Of a DNA stretch of 64,000 nucleotides, positions 55,213 through 62,904 are shown one piece after another. This DNA comes from Sphingopyxis sp. (GTDB lineage: Bacteria > Pseudomonadota > Alphaproteobacteria > Sphingomonadales > Sphingomonadaceae): assembly GCA_002733865.1 (NCBI GenBank), contig NVXM01000002.1, positions 62,001 to 126,000 of the forward strand, read 5' to 3'. The position numbers and the translations under genes are program-made. The notes beneath the pieces were generated by a model. It worked only from the letters and a program-made list of their open reading frames with translations. It had not been told where the DNA came from and made no database searches. Numbering within the stretch: position 1 is the first letter of the stretch; every line of letters starts with the position of its first letter.

Positions 55213-56460
55213 ATGGATGGAATGCGAATAGGCAATTATGCTCTCGACACGGAGCTCGCCATCGAATGGGGGGAAAAGCTCGGCCTGGCGCTGGTCATTC
55301 TCGTCGGCACGTGGATATTGGCCAAGGCAGCAAAATGGGCCTTTGCCAAGCTGGTCGACAATGTGAGATTTCTTCAGCGGGATACTTCGTCCGGTACATC
55401 GGTTGGCGAAGCGCTTGGCAAAATCGTCTCGCTGCTAATCTGGCTATTCGGCTTGCTGGTAATTCTGCGGGTCCTCGGCCTCGGCGGGGTAGACGCTCCG
55501 ATTCAGACGATGCTCAACTCGATAATGGGCTTTGTTCCGAATTTGCTCGGCGCAGCGATCATATTCTTTATCGGAATGGTAGTTGCGCGCATTGTCAAAG
55601 ACCTCGTCGTGACGTTTTTGCAGACGGTCGATTTTGACAAATGGGCCAATCGCGGCGGTATCGGCACGGTGACCGGCAATTCGGCAATAAGCAAGACGAT
55701 CGGCACGATTGCCTATGTACTCATCATTATTCCAGTGGCTATTCTGGCGCTGGAAGCATTGCAGCTGGAGACCGTTTCGGGTCCGGCGAGCGACATGTTG
55801 CGGATGATATTGGAAGCCATTCCGAATATTTTGGGTGCAGCGGTCATTCTTGGAATCGGTTATCTGATCAGCAAATTCGTGGTCCAGATTATCTCGGAAG
55901 TTCTTCCGGGTCTTGGCGTTGACCAATCGGTTGCAGCGATGGAAATCCTGCCTGCCTCGACTTCGATAACCATCATTGTGGCTCGGATCGCGCAAATTGC
56001 CATCATGCTGGCGTCAGCGATCGCGGCAACCCATCTGCTCGGTTTCCCCGAGCTCACTGCCATTTTGGACCAGATTCTGGAACTCGGCGGTCGGGTTATA
56101 TTCGGCAGCGTGGTCATTCTGGCTGGCTTCCTGATTGCCAATCTGCTGGCGCGCATCATCGGCGGTGCCGCTGAAGGCAGTATGGCGGCAACCATCGTGC
56201 GCTATGCAACGATCATCCTGTTCACCTTCATGGGTCTGCAGTTCATGGGCGTTGGACAAGAGATTGTACAAACCGCCTTTACAGCGTTGGTCATCGGCGG
56301 CGCTGCTGCGGCGGCGCTGGCCTTTGGGTGGGGCGGACGTCACGTTGCTGGCAAGGTGCTGGAGGATATTTATGCCAATCCACCAAAACCGAAAGCAACT
56401 GCGGCTCGTAAAACTACCGCTGCGAAACCAGCGGCAAAGAAGCCAGCTGCCAAAAAGTAG
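55213..56460 (+). CDS. conserved-TM-helix (CmpX-like) channel-type membrane protein
   Basis: A 415-residue multi-pass membrane protein with three or four related repeats: MLNSIMGFVPNLLGAAIIF, MILEAIPNILGAAVILGIG and the segment near residue 285, each the conserved TM-helix pattern linked with mechanosensitive-channel-like proteins. The C-terminal 25 residues are a lysine/alanine tail with repeated AAKK and TAAK units, unusual for this family. An AGGGGA site precedes the ATG and a terminator follows. Function unknown; small-conductance channel or stress sensor is possible. Confidence 0.82.
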   Translation: MDGMRIGNYALDTELAIEWGEKLGLALVILVGTWILAKAAKWAFAKLVDNVRFLQRDTSSGTSVGEALGKIVSLLIWLFGLLVILRVLGLGGVDAPIQTMLNSIMGFVPNLLGAAIIFFIGMVVARIVKDLVVTFLQTVDFDKWANRGGIGTVTGNSAISKTIGTIAYVLIIIPVAILALEALQLETVSGPASDMLRMILEAIPNILGAAVILGIGYLISKFVVQIISEVLPGLGVDQSVAAMEILPASTSITIIVARIAQIAIMLASAIAATHLLGFPELTAILDQILELGGRVIFGSVVILAGFLIANLLARIIGGAAEGSMAATIVRYATIILFTFMGLQFMGVGQEIVQTAFTALVIGGAAAAALAFGWGGRHVAGKVLEDIYANPPKPKATAARKTTAAKPAAKKPAAKK

Positions 56461-56477
56461 CCACTGCGCTTTGAACC

Positions 56478-56516
56478 AAAAAGGGGCGGGTCCGGTGGGC
56501 CTGCCCCTTTTCTTTT
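56478..56516 (+). terminator. rho-independent terminator after the TM-helix protein gene
   Basis: Outer stem AAAAGGGGC (56479-56487) with GCCCCTTTT (56503-56511), then CTTTT; the loop may pair further. Lies 18 bp after the stop. Confidence 0.75.
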
Positions 56517-56543
56517 ACCGTCAGCATCCGCTAGAGATTGGCG

Positions 56544-57416
56544 ATGCGGAGCTTTTCCCAATTTGCCTGCGTCGATTGGTCCGGCGCCAAGACCGAGCGC
56601 CCGCATGGGCTCGCGGTTGCGACGATTGGCACCGAAGGGCCCCCTAGCCTGCTGTCACCGGTTCCCCGATGGTCTCGTCAGGGTATTCTGGATTGGCTGT
56701 TCGGCCTTGTGCAAACCGGTCAGGACATGTTGATCGGTTTCGACCTGTCGATGGCTTTGCCTTTTCTTGATCAGGGGGCCTATTTCCCCGAGTGGGACGC
56801 CAGCCCGAGCGATGCAAAGACACTTTGGTCAGTGGTAGACTCGATGTGCAGGCATGATCCGCACCTTAGCGTATCCAGCTTCCTCGAACACGGGCAGACA
56901 AGCCGCCATTTTCGGCATAGCCGTGACCATGTCGGTGATCTATTTGGTCAAGGACTAGGCCGCCTGCGCGAAGTGGAGCGGCACCAACGGACAACCAGAC
57001 AGGCCAATAGCGCCAGCTGTTTCAACCTGATCGGTGCCGCACAGGTTGGCAAATCGAGTCTGACCGGGATGCGAATGCTGCATCAGCTCGACGGCCATAT
57101 TCCGATCTGGCCATTTGACCCTGTCCCGGATCATGGACCGGTGATTGTCGAAATTTACACGACCGTCGCGGCCCTGGCGGCCGGTCAGCCAAAGGGACGC
57201 AGCAAAGTCCGTGATCGCGCTGGCCTGAAGCAGGCCCTGACCCGGCTGAACACGCCAACACCGAGACGGCTGACGCGCTATGACGACCACAGTACCGACG
57301 CATTGATAACAGCTGCGTGGATGAAGCAAGCCGCGACTGACCCGCGGCTCTGGAACCCGCCCGCGATGACCGAGGAAATCGCGCAAAAAGAGGGCTGGAC
57401 CTTTGGCGTCGTTTGA
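56544..57416 (+). CDS. unknown protein, possible RNase H-fold (DUF429-like)
   Basis: A 290-residue soluble protein with no signal. CVDWSGAK near the N terminus, IGFDLSMALPF near residue 68 and a C-terminal DDHSTDALITAAWM resemble, loosely, the acidic motifs spread along RNase H-like DUF429 proteins (D-x-S, G-x-D and DA). The terminal GWTFGVV is characteristic of its own family. The ATG at 56544 is preferred to the TTG two codons upstream. It sits alone before tRNA-Thr. I cannot give a function. Confidence 0.62.
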   Translation: MRSFSQFACVDWSGAKTERPHGLAVATIGTEGPPSLLSPVPRWSRQGILDWLFGLVQTGQDMLIGFDLSMALPFLDQGAYFPEWDASPSDAKTLWSVVDSMCRHDPHLSVSSFLEHGQTSRHFRHSRDHVGDLFGQGLGRLREVERHQRTTRQANSASCFNLIGAAQVGKSSLTGMRMLHQLDGHIPIWPFDPVPDHGPVIVEIYTTVAALAAGQPKGRSKVRDRAGLKQALTRLNTPTPRRLTRYDDHSTDALITAAWMKQAATDPRLWNPPAMTEEIAQKEGWTFGVV

Positions 57417-57446
57417 CGCTAATAGCGCGCAGCAAATCCAGTGCAT

Positions 57447-57522
57447 GCCGAATTAGCTCAGCTGGTAGAGCAACCGCCTTGTAAGCGGTAGGTCATCCGT
57501 TCGAGTCGGATATTCGGCACCA
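57447..57522 (+). tRNA. tRNA-Thr, anticodon UGU
   Basis: A 76-nt cloverleaf: acceptor GCCGAAT pairs with ATTCGGC, anticodon stem ACCGC/GCGGT with loop CTTGTAA, giving anticodon TGT at 57480-57482, and the T-arm contains TTCGAGT. The CCA end (57520-57522) is encoded. It reads ACA and, by wobble, ACG threonine codons. A short T-run follows. Confidence 0.95.
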
Positions 57523-57665
57523 TTTTTCCGGCAACATTCCAACTCCCGCGATCTTGATCCCGGAAAATCGCGCCGCACATGCAACGGGAGTCTTCTTGGT
57601 TGCCAGATTATCGGTCGAGCGCTCTATTACATTGTCATTTGATAATTTCGGCCTAGTGTCAGTAG

Positions 57666-57965
57666 ATGAAAACATATGGTTTCATCATGCTGATGCTAGT
57701 GGCCACCGCCATACCTGCCAGCGAAAGCTCTGCTCACGGTGGCCGGACCGCTGCGGATGGTTGTCACAATGACCGCCAGAATGGTGGCAGACACTGTCAT
57801 GGCGGTGGAACCGCCCTTACCCGATCTGCCGGGCCGACCGGTCCGCAAGACTATTATCCCAATTGTGCAGCAGCCCGAGCGGCCGGTCCGACACCGATAT
57901 ACCGGGGCCAGCGAGGATATGGCCGCCATCTCGACCGGGACGGAGACGGAAAAGCCTGCGAATGA
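57666..57965 (+). CDS. exported excalibur calcium-binding-domain protein
   Basis: A 99-residue protein with a short signal (MKTYGFIMLMLVATAIPASESSAH). After it comes GCHNDRQNGGRHCHGGG, a cysteine/histidine pattern often called YHYH-like, and a C-terminal excalibur domain with the calcium-loop DRDGDGKACE. Related proteins are found at cell surfaces or with nucleases. No partner is adjacent. Function unknown beyond likely calcium binding. Confidence 0.82.
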   Translation: MKTYGFIMLMLVATAIPASESSAHGGRTAADGCHNDRQNGGRHCHGGGTALTRSAGPTGPQDYYPNCAAARAAGPTPIYRGQRGYGRHLDRDGDGKACE

Positions 57966-58043
57966 TCGGCAGGCGCGGCTCCTCTCGTCATCTCGGAACC
58001 GTCCGCCATGTTCCTGCGTTGGTCGGTGGAAAGGAGGAATTCT

Positions 58044-58445
58044 ATGTTTAATCGCCAAATACTCGCCGCCCTGGCGGTACCGCTGACTTTGGCTGGATGT
58101 GCAACTGCCGAGCGCGATGCGATCGCCGATAATAACGAAAGGGAACCGCGGTCCTGCTTTTTCCTGAGTCAGGTCAACGGATTCAATGATGCCCCCGACA
58201 GCGAAAATGGCAGCAACCAGATCATCGTCAATGTCAGCGTCAACAAAAAATATCTGTTCGAAACCTTTGGTGCCTGCCCTGACCTCGACTGGACGCAAAC
58301 CATAGGCTTTGACCAGAGAGGACCAGGCCAGATTTGCCAAGGGATGGATGTCGATCTGATTGTCCCTACCTCGATTGGACCGCAACGCTGCCCCTTGCGG
58401 ATGATCCGCAAGATCAGCAAGGCAGAGATTGACGCAATGAAGTGA
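58044..58445 (+). CDS. DUF6491-like lipoprotein
   Basis: A 133-residue lipoprotein with lipobox LAGC. The mature part has RSCFFLSQVNGFNDAPD, FETFGACPDLDWTQTIGFDQ and IGPQRCPLRMIRKI, five cysteines in all, resembling DUF6491 proteins of sphingomonads. A perfect AAGGAGG site precedes the ATG at 58044; a longer frame from 58008 is rejected. Its stop overlaps the next gene's GTG start. Function unknown. Confidence 0.75.
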   Translation: MFNRQILAALAVPLTLAGCATAERDAIADNNEREPRSCFFLSQVNGFNDAPDSENGSNQIIVNVSVNKKYLFETFGACPDLDWTQTIGFDQRGPGQICQGMDVDLIVPTSIGPQRCPLRMIRKISKAEIDAMK

Positions 58446-59518
58446 TATCTGGCACGTCCACCCCGGCCAACTGTGGCAAACACGATTGGCTAAAAAACGC
58501 TAGACTTTCCATTGCCTTGGTTTCTCTCGGTCTGATCTTCGCTTGTTCGCAACAGAATTCGGACCAAGCGTCAGACGTTCAGGCTGACGGCTCCATCCCG
58601 GTCGTGGAGGACAGCGACCACCTCGAGGACGGTCATGGTGAGCAGAGTCATTATGTCAATGCGCGGTTCGCCTTTGCCATCGACGTTCCGCCTGGCTTTG
58701 TCGCCCAGCCAGAGCCAGAAAATGGCGACGGAAGGGTGTTCGTAAATGGCGATCGCCGCTTGCGGATTACCGGTCGTTACAATCTGGATACGGGGTTCGA
58801 TGAGCAGATCGCCGATGCCAGCGAAGGGCTCACGCTCGTTTCGCAGGAAAAATTGACGCCGGCGTTATGGCGGGCAACGGCAAAGTTAGACGAGAACAAG
58901 CGCGTCGCGATTGTGCTGGCCCGAGGGGCCGAAAAAGTTGTTACCGCGCGCTTTGACTATCGGACCAACGCACCGGCAGAAGAAGAACAGGTCAATCGAA
59001 CGCTGAACAGCCTTGTATTTTTGGGACATGCCGGTCCTCTTACCTATCGATATAAACCCGGGCGCTATACCAGCGCACCGGTCTTATTCTCCCTTCCCGG
59101 TGCCGCTGACTGGCCGGTGGAAGGGGAAAAGCTGATCCCATGGCAAAGGGCCAGCCAGCTGGGACAATCATCGTGTCGCTATGGGTTATCGGGGCAAATC
59201 CAGGTCTGCACTGCGGAAAAGGAAGCGGGACTGACTTTTGCCGTCATCAACCGCCCGCTCGCCAAACTCCGCAAGCAGTTGCCCGCGGCACTCACCGAAC
59301 TAACGACACTGGCAGGGCGCGATGGTCTCAGAACTGTCGAAGAGGCAGAAGGTAGCGGGTCCTCCTATATTCTCATACCGGCCGGCTCGGAAACGGTAGC
59401 GGCCATCCGCAGCTGGCGAAAGGACAGCGAGGGTTCCGGATATCAAGCTGTTCTGCGGGACATCTCGTTCGATGCCCCGCCAGACCTCCAGTCAACCGGT
59501 AAAGGTGCCAAAGAATAG
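58442..59518 (+). CDS. unknown exported lipoprotein
   Basis: A protein of up to 358 residues with a hydrophobic core ending in a lipobox IFAC near residue 35, then an acidic stretch and a mature domain with FAIDVPPGFVAQPEPENGDGR, which looks like proteins of surface or periplasmic binding type. A second domain from about residue 200 has PVLFSLPGAADWP. I recognise no family. The frame starts with GTG overlapping the previous stop (GTGA); other starts are possible. Confidence 0.62.
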   Translation: MISGTSTPANCGKHDWLKNARLSIALVSLGLIFACSQQNSDQASDVQADGSIPVVEDSDHLEDGHGEQSHYVNARFAFAIDVPPGFVAQPEPENGDGRVFVNGDRRLRITGRYNLDTGFDEQIADASEGLTLVSQEKLTPALWRATAKLDENKRVAIVLARGAEKVVTARFDYRTNAPAEEEQVNRTLNSLVFLGHAGPLTYRYKPGRYTSAPVLFSLPGAADWPVEGEKLIPWQRASQLGQSSCRYGLSGQIQVCTAEKEAGLTFAVINRPLAKLRKQLPAALTELTTLAGRDGLRTVEEAEGSGSSYILIPAGSETVAAIRSWRKDSEGSGYQAVLRDISFDAPPDLQSTGKGAKE

Positions 59519-59672
59519 ATGTACTGGACTTGGCACGCTGGCAACCGGTCCAGCCTGCCTATGATGAGCCCGAGACCGACCATGTCCGCCTGCAGCCCGT
59601 GGATCAGAAAATCGGCAATGCGCGCCTGCACATTGCACCCTGGTGCTGCGATACCCATGTTGGCGACCATCC

Positions 59673-59704
59673 AAAAAAAGCCCCGCCGGTTTCCCAGCGG
59701 GGCT
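59673..59704 (-). terminator. terminator of the first TonB receptor gene
   Basis: On the minus strand AGCCCCGC / GCGGGGCT with a 9-10 base loop, followed by seven T (59679-59673). It lies 26 bp past the receptor stop. The stretch from 59519 to this site carries no gene I can support. Confidence 0.85.
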
Positions 59705-59729
59705 ATTCTCAAATCATAGCGCCTTCACA

Positions 59730-62681
59730 TCAGAATTTGAAGCCGGCACCAATGCCGTACCGACGGGGCTCCAGCGTGAAGATATTGGTGTACAGGCCGG
59801 AAGACTGATCGGTCACGTACAGTCCGGTTTCCGAGTTGCTGTCGAAAATATTTTGAATAAATCCGCGAATATACCAGCGATCGTCGGTGCCGTTTAACTG
59901 GATCTGGGCGTTTGCCTGAGCATAGCCTTTGATCCGGTTAACATTGCTATTGAAGATACTGCCGAAACTCTCCCCGGTGTAAGCAAGGTCAACCCGTGGG
60001 ACCAGGCTCATCCCGCTATTGAAGTTCATTGTATATTGAACGCCAGTCGAGAATTTGATCTTCGGCGCTTGCGGCAAATCATTTCCACGAATGTTCTTTG
60101 GAACACCGGCGGCGAAATAGTCGATGCCACCGAAGGCGGCCGGTGTGATACCGGCGCCGGCAAACGCTCCGGCAGCGGCTGCTTCGAGCACGCTACAGAT
60201 GCCGAATGCCCCAGTGGATGCGATACCGCCATCCGCAGGAAAGGCTGTGGTCGGCTGCAAATTCGCGCCGCCCGACACACCGGGCACCAAACCGGCATTG
60301 ATCACGGTATTGATCGTATTGACGAACTGGTTGACCCCGGCTGCGCTGCCTGACTGAGAAGCGACGGCACAGTTCGAGGCATTGGTGATGTCCTTGATGA
60401 TCACGGCATCAGACCGGCCACCACCGAAGTCACGCGGATCGCTGTTAAACGTATCGCCCGCGACCTTGGTATGCAGGTAGCTGAAGCCCAGGTTGATCGT
60501 CCAGTCCGGATCCGGACGGACAATTGCTTCGACTTCGGCCCCGTAGATGTCGGCGTCGATATTTTCGTTTACCGCGGTCCGGGCGACGATCTTGCTCAGC
60601 TGCAGGTCTTTGTACTTGTAATAAAACGCGGTCAGATTCAGCTGCAATGCGCCGTTACCGAAGGTGTTCTTCGAACCAACTTCAAACGCATCCACCTGCT
60701 CTGGAGCGAATGACTCCGGTACTGCAAATATTGGCTGCAATGGCGGGTTGATACCACCAGACTTATAGCCACGAGAATAAGAAGCATAGATCAGATTGTC
60801 ATCCGTGATCTTGTAATCGAGGACCACGCGTCCCGTGATCTCGTTATATTTTACCTGGCGGTTCTGGAATATCTGATTGCCAGGTGTACCGGGATCAGCG
60901 TCAAATGACCCTACAAAGGGTGATTCGAAAGCATTGGTCGTCTGACTGTAAGGCACCAGGAAACTGGCCAGCGTGGACCGCGCCTGGACATTTTTCTTGT
61001 CATTATTGTACCGCAGGCCGCCGGTGAGTTTCAATTTGTCGCTAATGTCGAAATAGACTTCCCCGAACAGGCCGTAGGATTTGACAGTCAAATCATCGGT
61101 GTTGTTACGGAAATAGGGCGTACCTAGGAATGATGGTGGCAAGCCACCACCCAAAGCTGTGAAGCTACCCAACAGACCAGCGACATAATCGATCGCAAAC
61201 GCATTCACATAATAGCTGTTCTCGGTCAGATGGTAATCGGCGTAGATACCGCCCACCAGAAAGTTGAACGGTCCGTCAAGATCGCTCGAGATAATGGCCT
61301 CTGCCGACCAGCTGCTATTCTCCTGGTTTGACCGGTCATATTGTAACGGGGTTGTCGCACAATTGCTGTTCCCCCCAAACGAACCGAGGCCGATCATGTC
61401 CGACTCGGACGTACACAAAACGCCATTCGGGCCATTGGGAATGATCGCCGCTGCGATAGGAGCGAAATAGGCGGCAGGGAGTCCGGGGACTAGGCCGGCT
61501 GCGGCGGCGGCAAGCGTATTCAGCGCCGGCGCGTAGAGGTCCCGACGGCCAATATTGTTGTTATAATCCTGTCGGGAATCCAGTTTTACCTTCTGGTAGG
61601 TACCGGAAAGCTGCGCGCTGATCGGCCCAAAGTCATGATCGATCTTGCCTTGAAACGTCAATTCGCTAGTAAAATACTGGGGAGTGAAAGCCGTATTAAC
61701 CGTTCTGGAATCAGCGGGAATGGAAACGCCCGAATATTGGTCAGGGCCGTAAAGGCTGCCAAGCGCAAAGGCCGTCGGGATTCCTCGAATGGCGAGGAAT
61801 TCGCGCGAAGACAAAGCCGCAGTAAACGTCGAGTTGGCATTGAATGACTCCGCATCGCGGCGGTTGTTCAAACATCCCAAGATGCCGGTCGGATCTCGCT
61901 GACAATATTGTTTCTGGATCCGCATGCGGTTGTCATCTTCCCTGAAATAGGAAGCATATAGATCAATCGTAGTATCCGGAGTGGGTTCGAAACGGAGCGC
62001 GCCGCGCACGGAATAGAGTTCACGATCATCGAGATCCGGCCCGCCGTTGAGGTTGGTGGTATAGCCGTCTCGTTTGACGTAGATACCGGAGCCCCGGAAT
62101 GCCAATGTATCGCCGATGGGGATGTTAACCATGCCCTTGACTTTCATCGCGTTATAATTGCCATATTCGGCATCGCCGGAAGCCTGGAACTGGCCCAGTC
62201 TCGGTTTAGCCGTGACGACATTGACCACACCGGCAGTCGCATTTCGACCGAACAGGGTGCCCTGCGGACCACGCAGAACTTCAACCCGTTCCAGATCAAA
62301 AAACTCTGTTTCAAACAAGCGGGTCGAAAATAATGGCTGATCGTTCAAGTGAATGGCAGTGGCCTGATCGCACGAAACACCGACGCATAGATCGCCGATG
62401 CCGCGAATGGTAAAGCTTGAACTGGTAAAATTGGTTTTTGTGAATGTGATATTCGGCAGAGTAAGCTGGAGATCAGAGCTGTTCTCGATCTGCTGAGCCT
62501 CCAACGCCTCGCCCGAAAACGCTGAAACAGCGATCGGAACATCCTGGGCGCTTTGCGCCTGGCGTTGTGCGGTAACGATAATGACATTGTCATCAAGAAG
62601 CCCGTCTTCTTGTTCCTGCGCAAGAGCAGGTACGGACAGTGCAGATACAGCTGTAGCGGCTAACAATAGCGATTTACGCAT
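59730..62681 (-). CDS. TonB-dependent outer-membrane receptor
   Basis: A 983-residue outer-membrane receptor with signal peptide MRKSLLLAATAVSALSVPALAQ. A TonB-box-like NVIIVTAQR follows, then the plug domain (DVPIAVSAFSGEAL; RVEVLRGPQGTLFGRNATAG) and a beta-barrel ending in an aromatic residue (RRYGIGAGFKF). Two Ala/Gly/Pro-rich inserts, near residues 390-450 and 795-865, each with a cysteine pair, lie between barrel strands. The substrate is not known; no transporter or regulator is adjacent. GGGAGAGAG ribosome site before the ATG at 62681. Confidence 0.92.
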   Translation of the reverse strand: MRKSLLLAATAVSALSVPALAQEQEDGLLDDNVIIVTAQRQAQSAQDVPIAVSAFSGEALEAQQIENSSDLQLTLPNITFTKTNFTSSSFTIRGIGDLCVGVSCDQATAIHLNDQPLFSTRLFETEFFDLERVEVLRGPQGTLFGRNATAGVVNVVTAKPRLGQFQASGDAEYGNYNAMKVKGMVNIPIGDTLAFRGSGIYVKRDGYTTNLNGGPDLDDRELYSVRGALRFEPTPDTTIDLYASYFREDDNRMRIQKQYCQRDPTGILGCLNNRRDAESFNANSTFTAALSSREFLAIRGIPTAFALGSLYGPDQYSGVSIPADSRTVNTAFTPQYFTSELTFQGKIDHDFGPISAQLSGTYQKVKLDSRQDYNNNIGRRDLYAPALNTLAAAAAGLVPGLPAAYFAPIAAAIIPNGPNGVLCTSESDMIGLGSFGGNSNCATTPLQYDRSNQENSSWSAEAIISSDLDGPFNFLVGGIYADYHLTENSYYVNAFAIDYVAGLLGSFTALGGGLPPSFLGTPYFRNNTDDLTVKSYGLFGEVYFDISDKLKLTGGLRYNNDKKNVQARSTLASFLVPYSQTTNAFESPFVGSFDADPGTPGNQIFQNRQVKYNEITGRVVLDYKITDDNLIYASYSRGYKSGGINPPLQPIFAVPESFAPEQVDAFEVGSKNTFGNGALQLNLTAFYYKYKDLQLSKIVARTAVNENIDADIYGAEVEAIVRPDPDWTINLGFSYLHTKVAGDTFNSDPRDFGGGRSDAVIIKDITNASNCAVASQSGSAAGVNQFVNTINTVINAGLVPGVSGGANLQPTTAFPADGGIASTGAFGICSVLEAAAAGAFAGAGITPAAFGGIDYFAAGVPKNIRGNDLPQAPKIKFSTGVQYTMNFNSGMSLVPRVDLAYTGESFGSIFNSNVNRIKGYAQANAQIQLNGTDDRWYIRGFIQNIFDSNSETGLYVTDQSSGLYTNIFTLEPRRYGIGAGFKF

Positions 62682-62848
62682 TTCTCTCTCCCAAATCCCA
62701 TTTTTCACGGAGAGTGATGCTTTTGCTCATCCCCCCGTTAGCCAGATATTCAACTAATCGTTCGATTAAGTCCAGACGGAAATTGAAAAACTGCATGTCG
62801 GCATTACATTTTTGCATCGCAAGACGGTTATTTGATGCATATTAGATA

Positions 62849-62878
62849 CAAAAAAGCCCTGCCAGTTTCCTGGCAGGG
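62849..62878 (-). terminator. terminator of the second TonB receptor gene
   Basis: Minus-strand stem GCCCTGCCA / TGGCAGGGC (62878-62870 with 62863-62855), loop GGAAAC, then six T. The 170 bp beyond it, before the first receptor's start, show no gene. Confidence 0.88.
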
Positions 62879-62904
62879 CCACATCTTGTAATATTCGTTC
62901 AACG

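Noticed and set aside
57696..58385. Long minus-strand frame through the excalibur and DUF6491-like genes
   Set aside because: It is the mirror of two well-supported plus-strand genes with signals and ribosome sites; no domain seen on the minus strand.
59443..59712. Minus-strand frame opposite the end of the exported lipoprotein gene
   Set aside because: It overlaps a real gene and a terminator hairpin, lacks a ribosome site and has no known domain.
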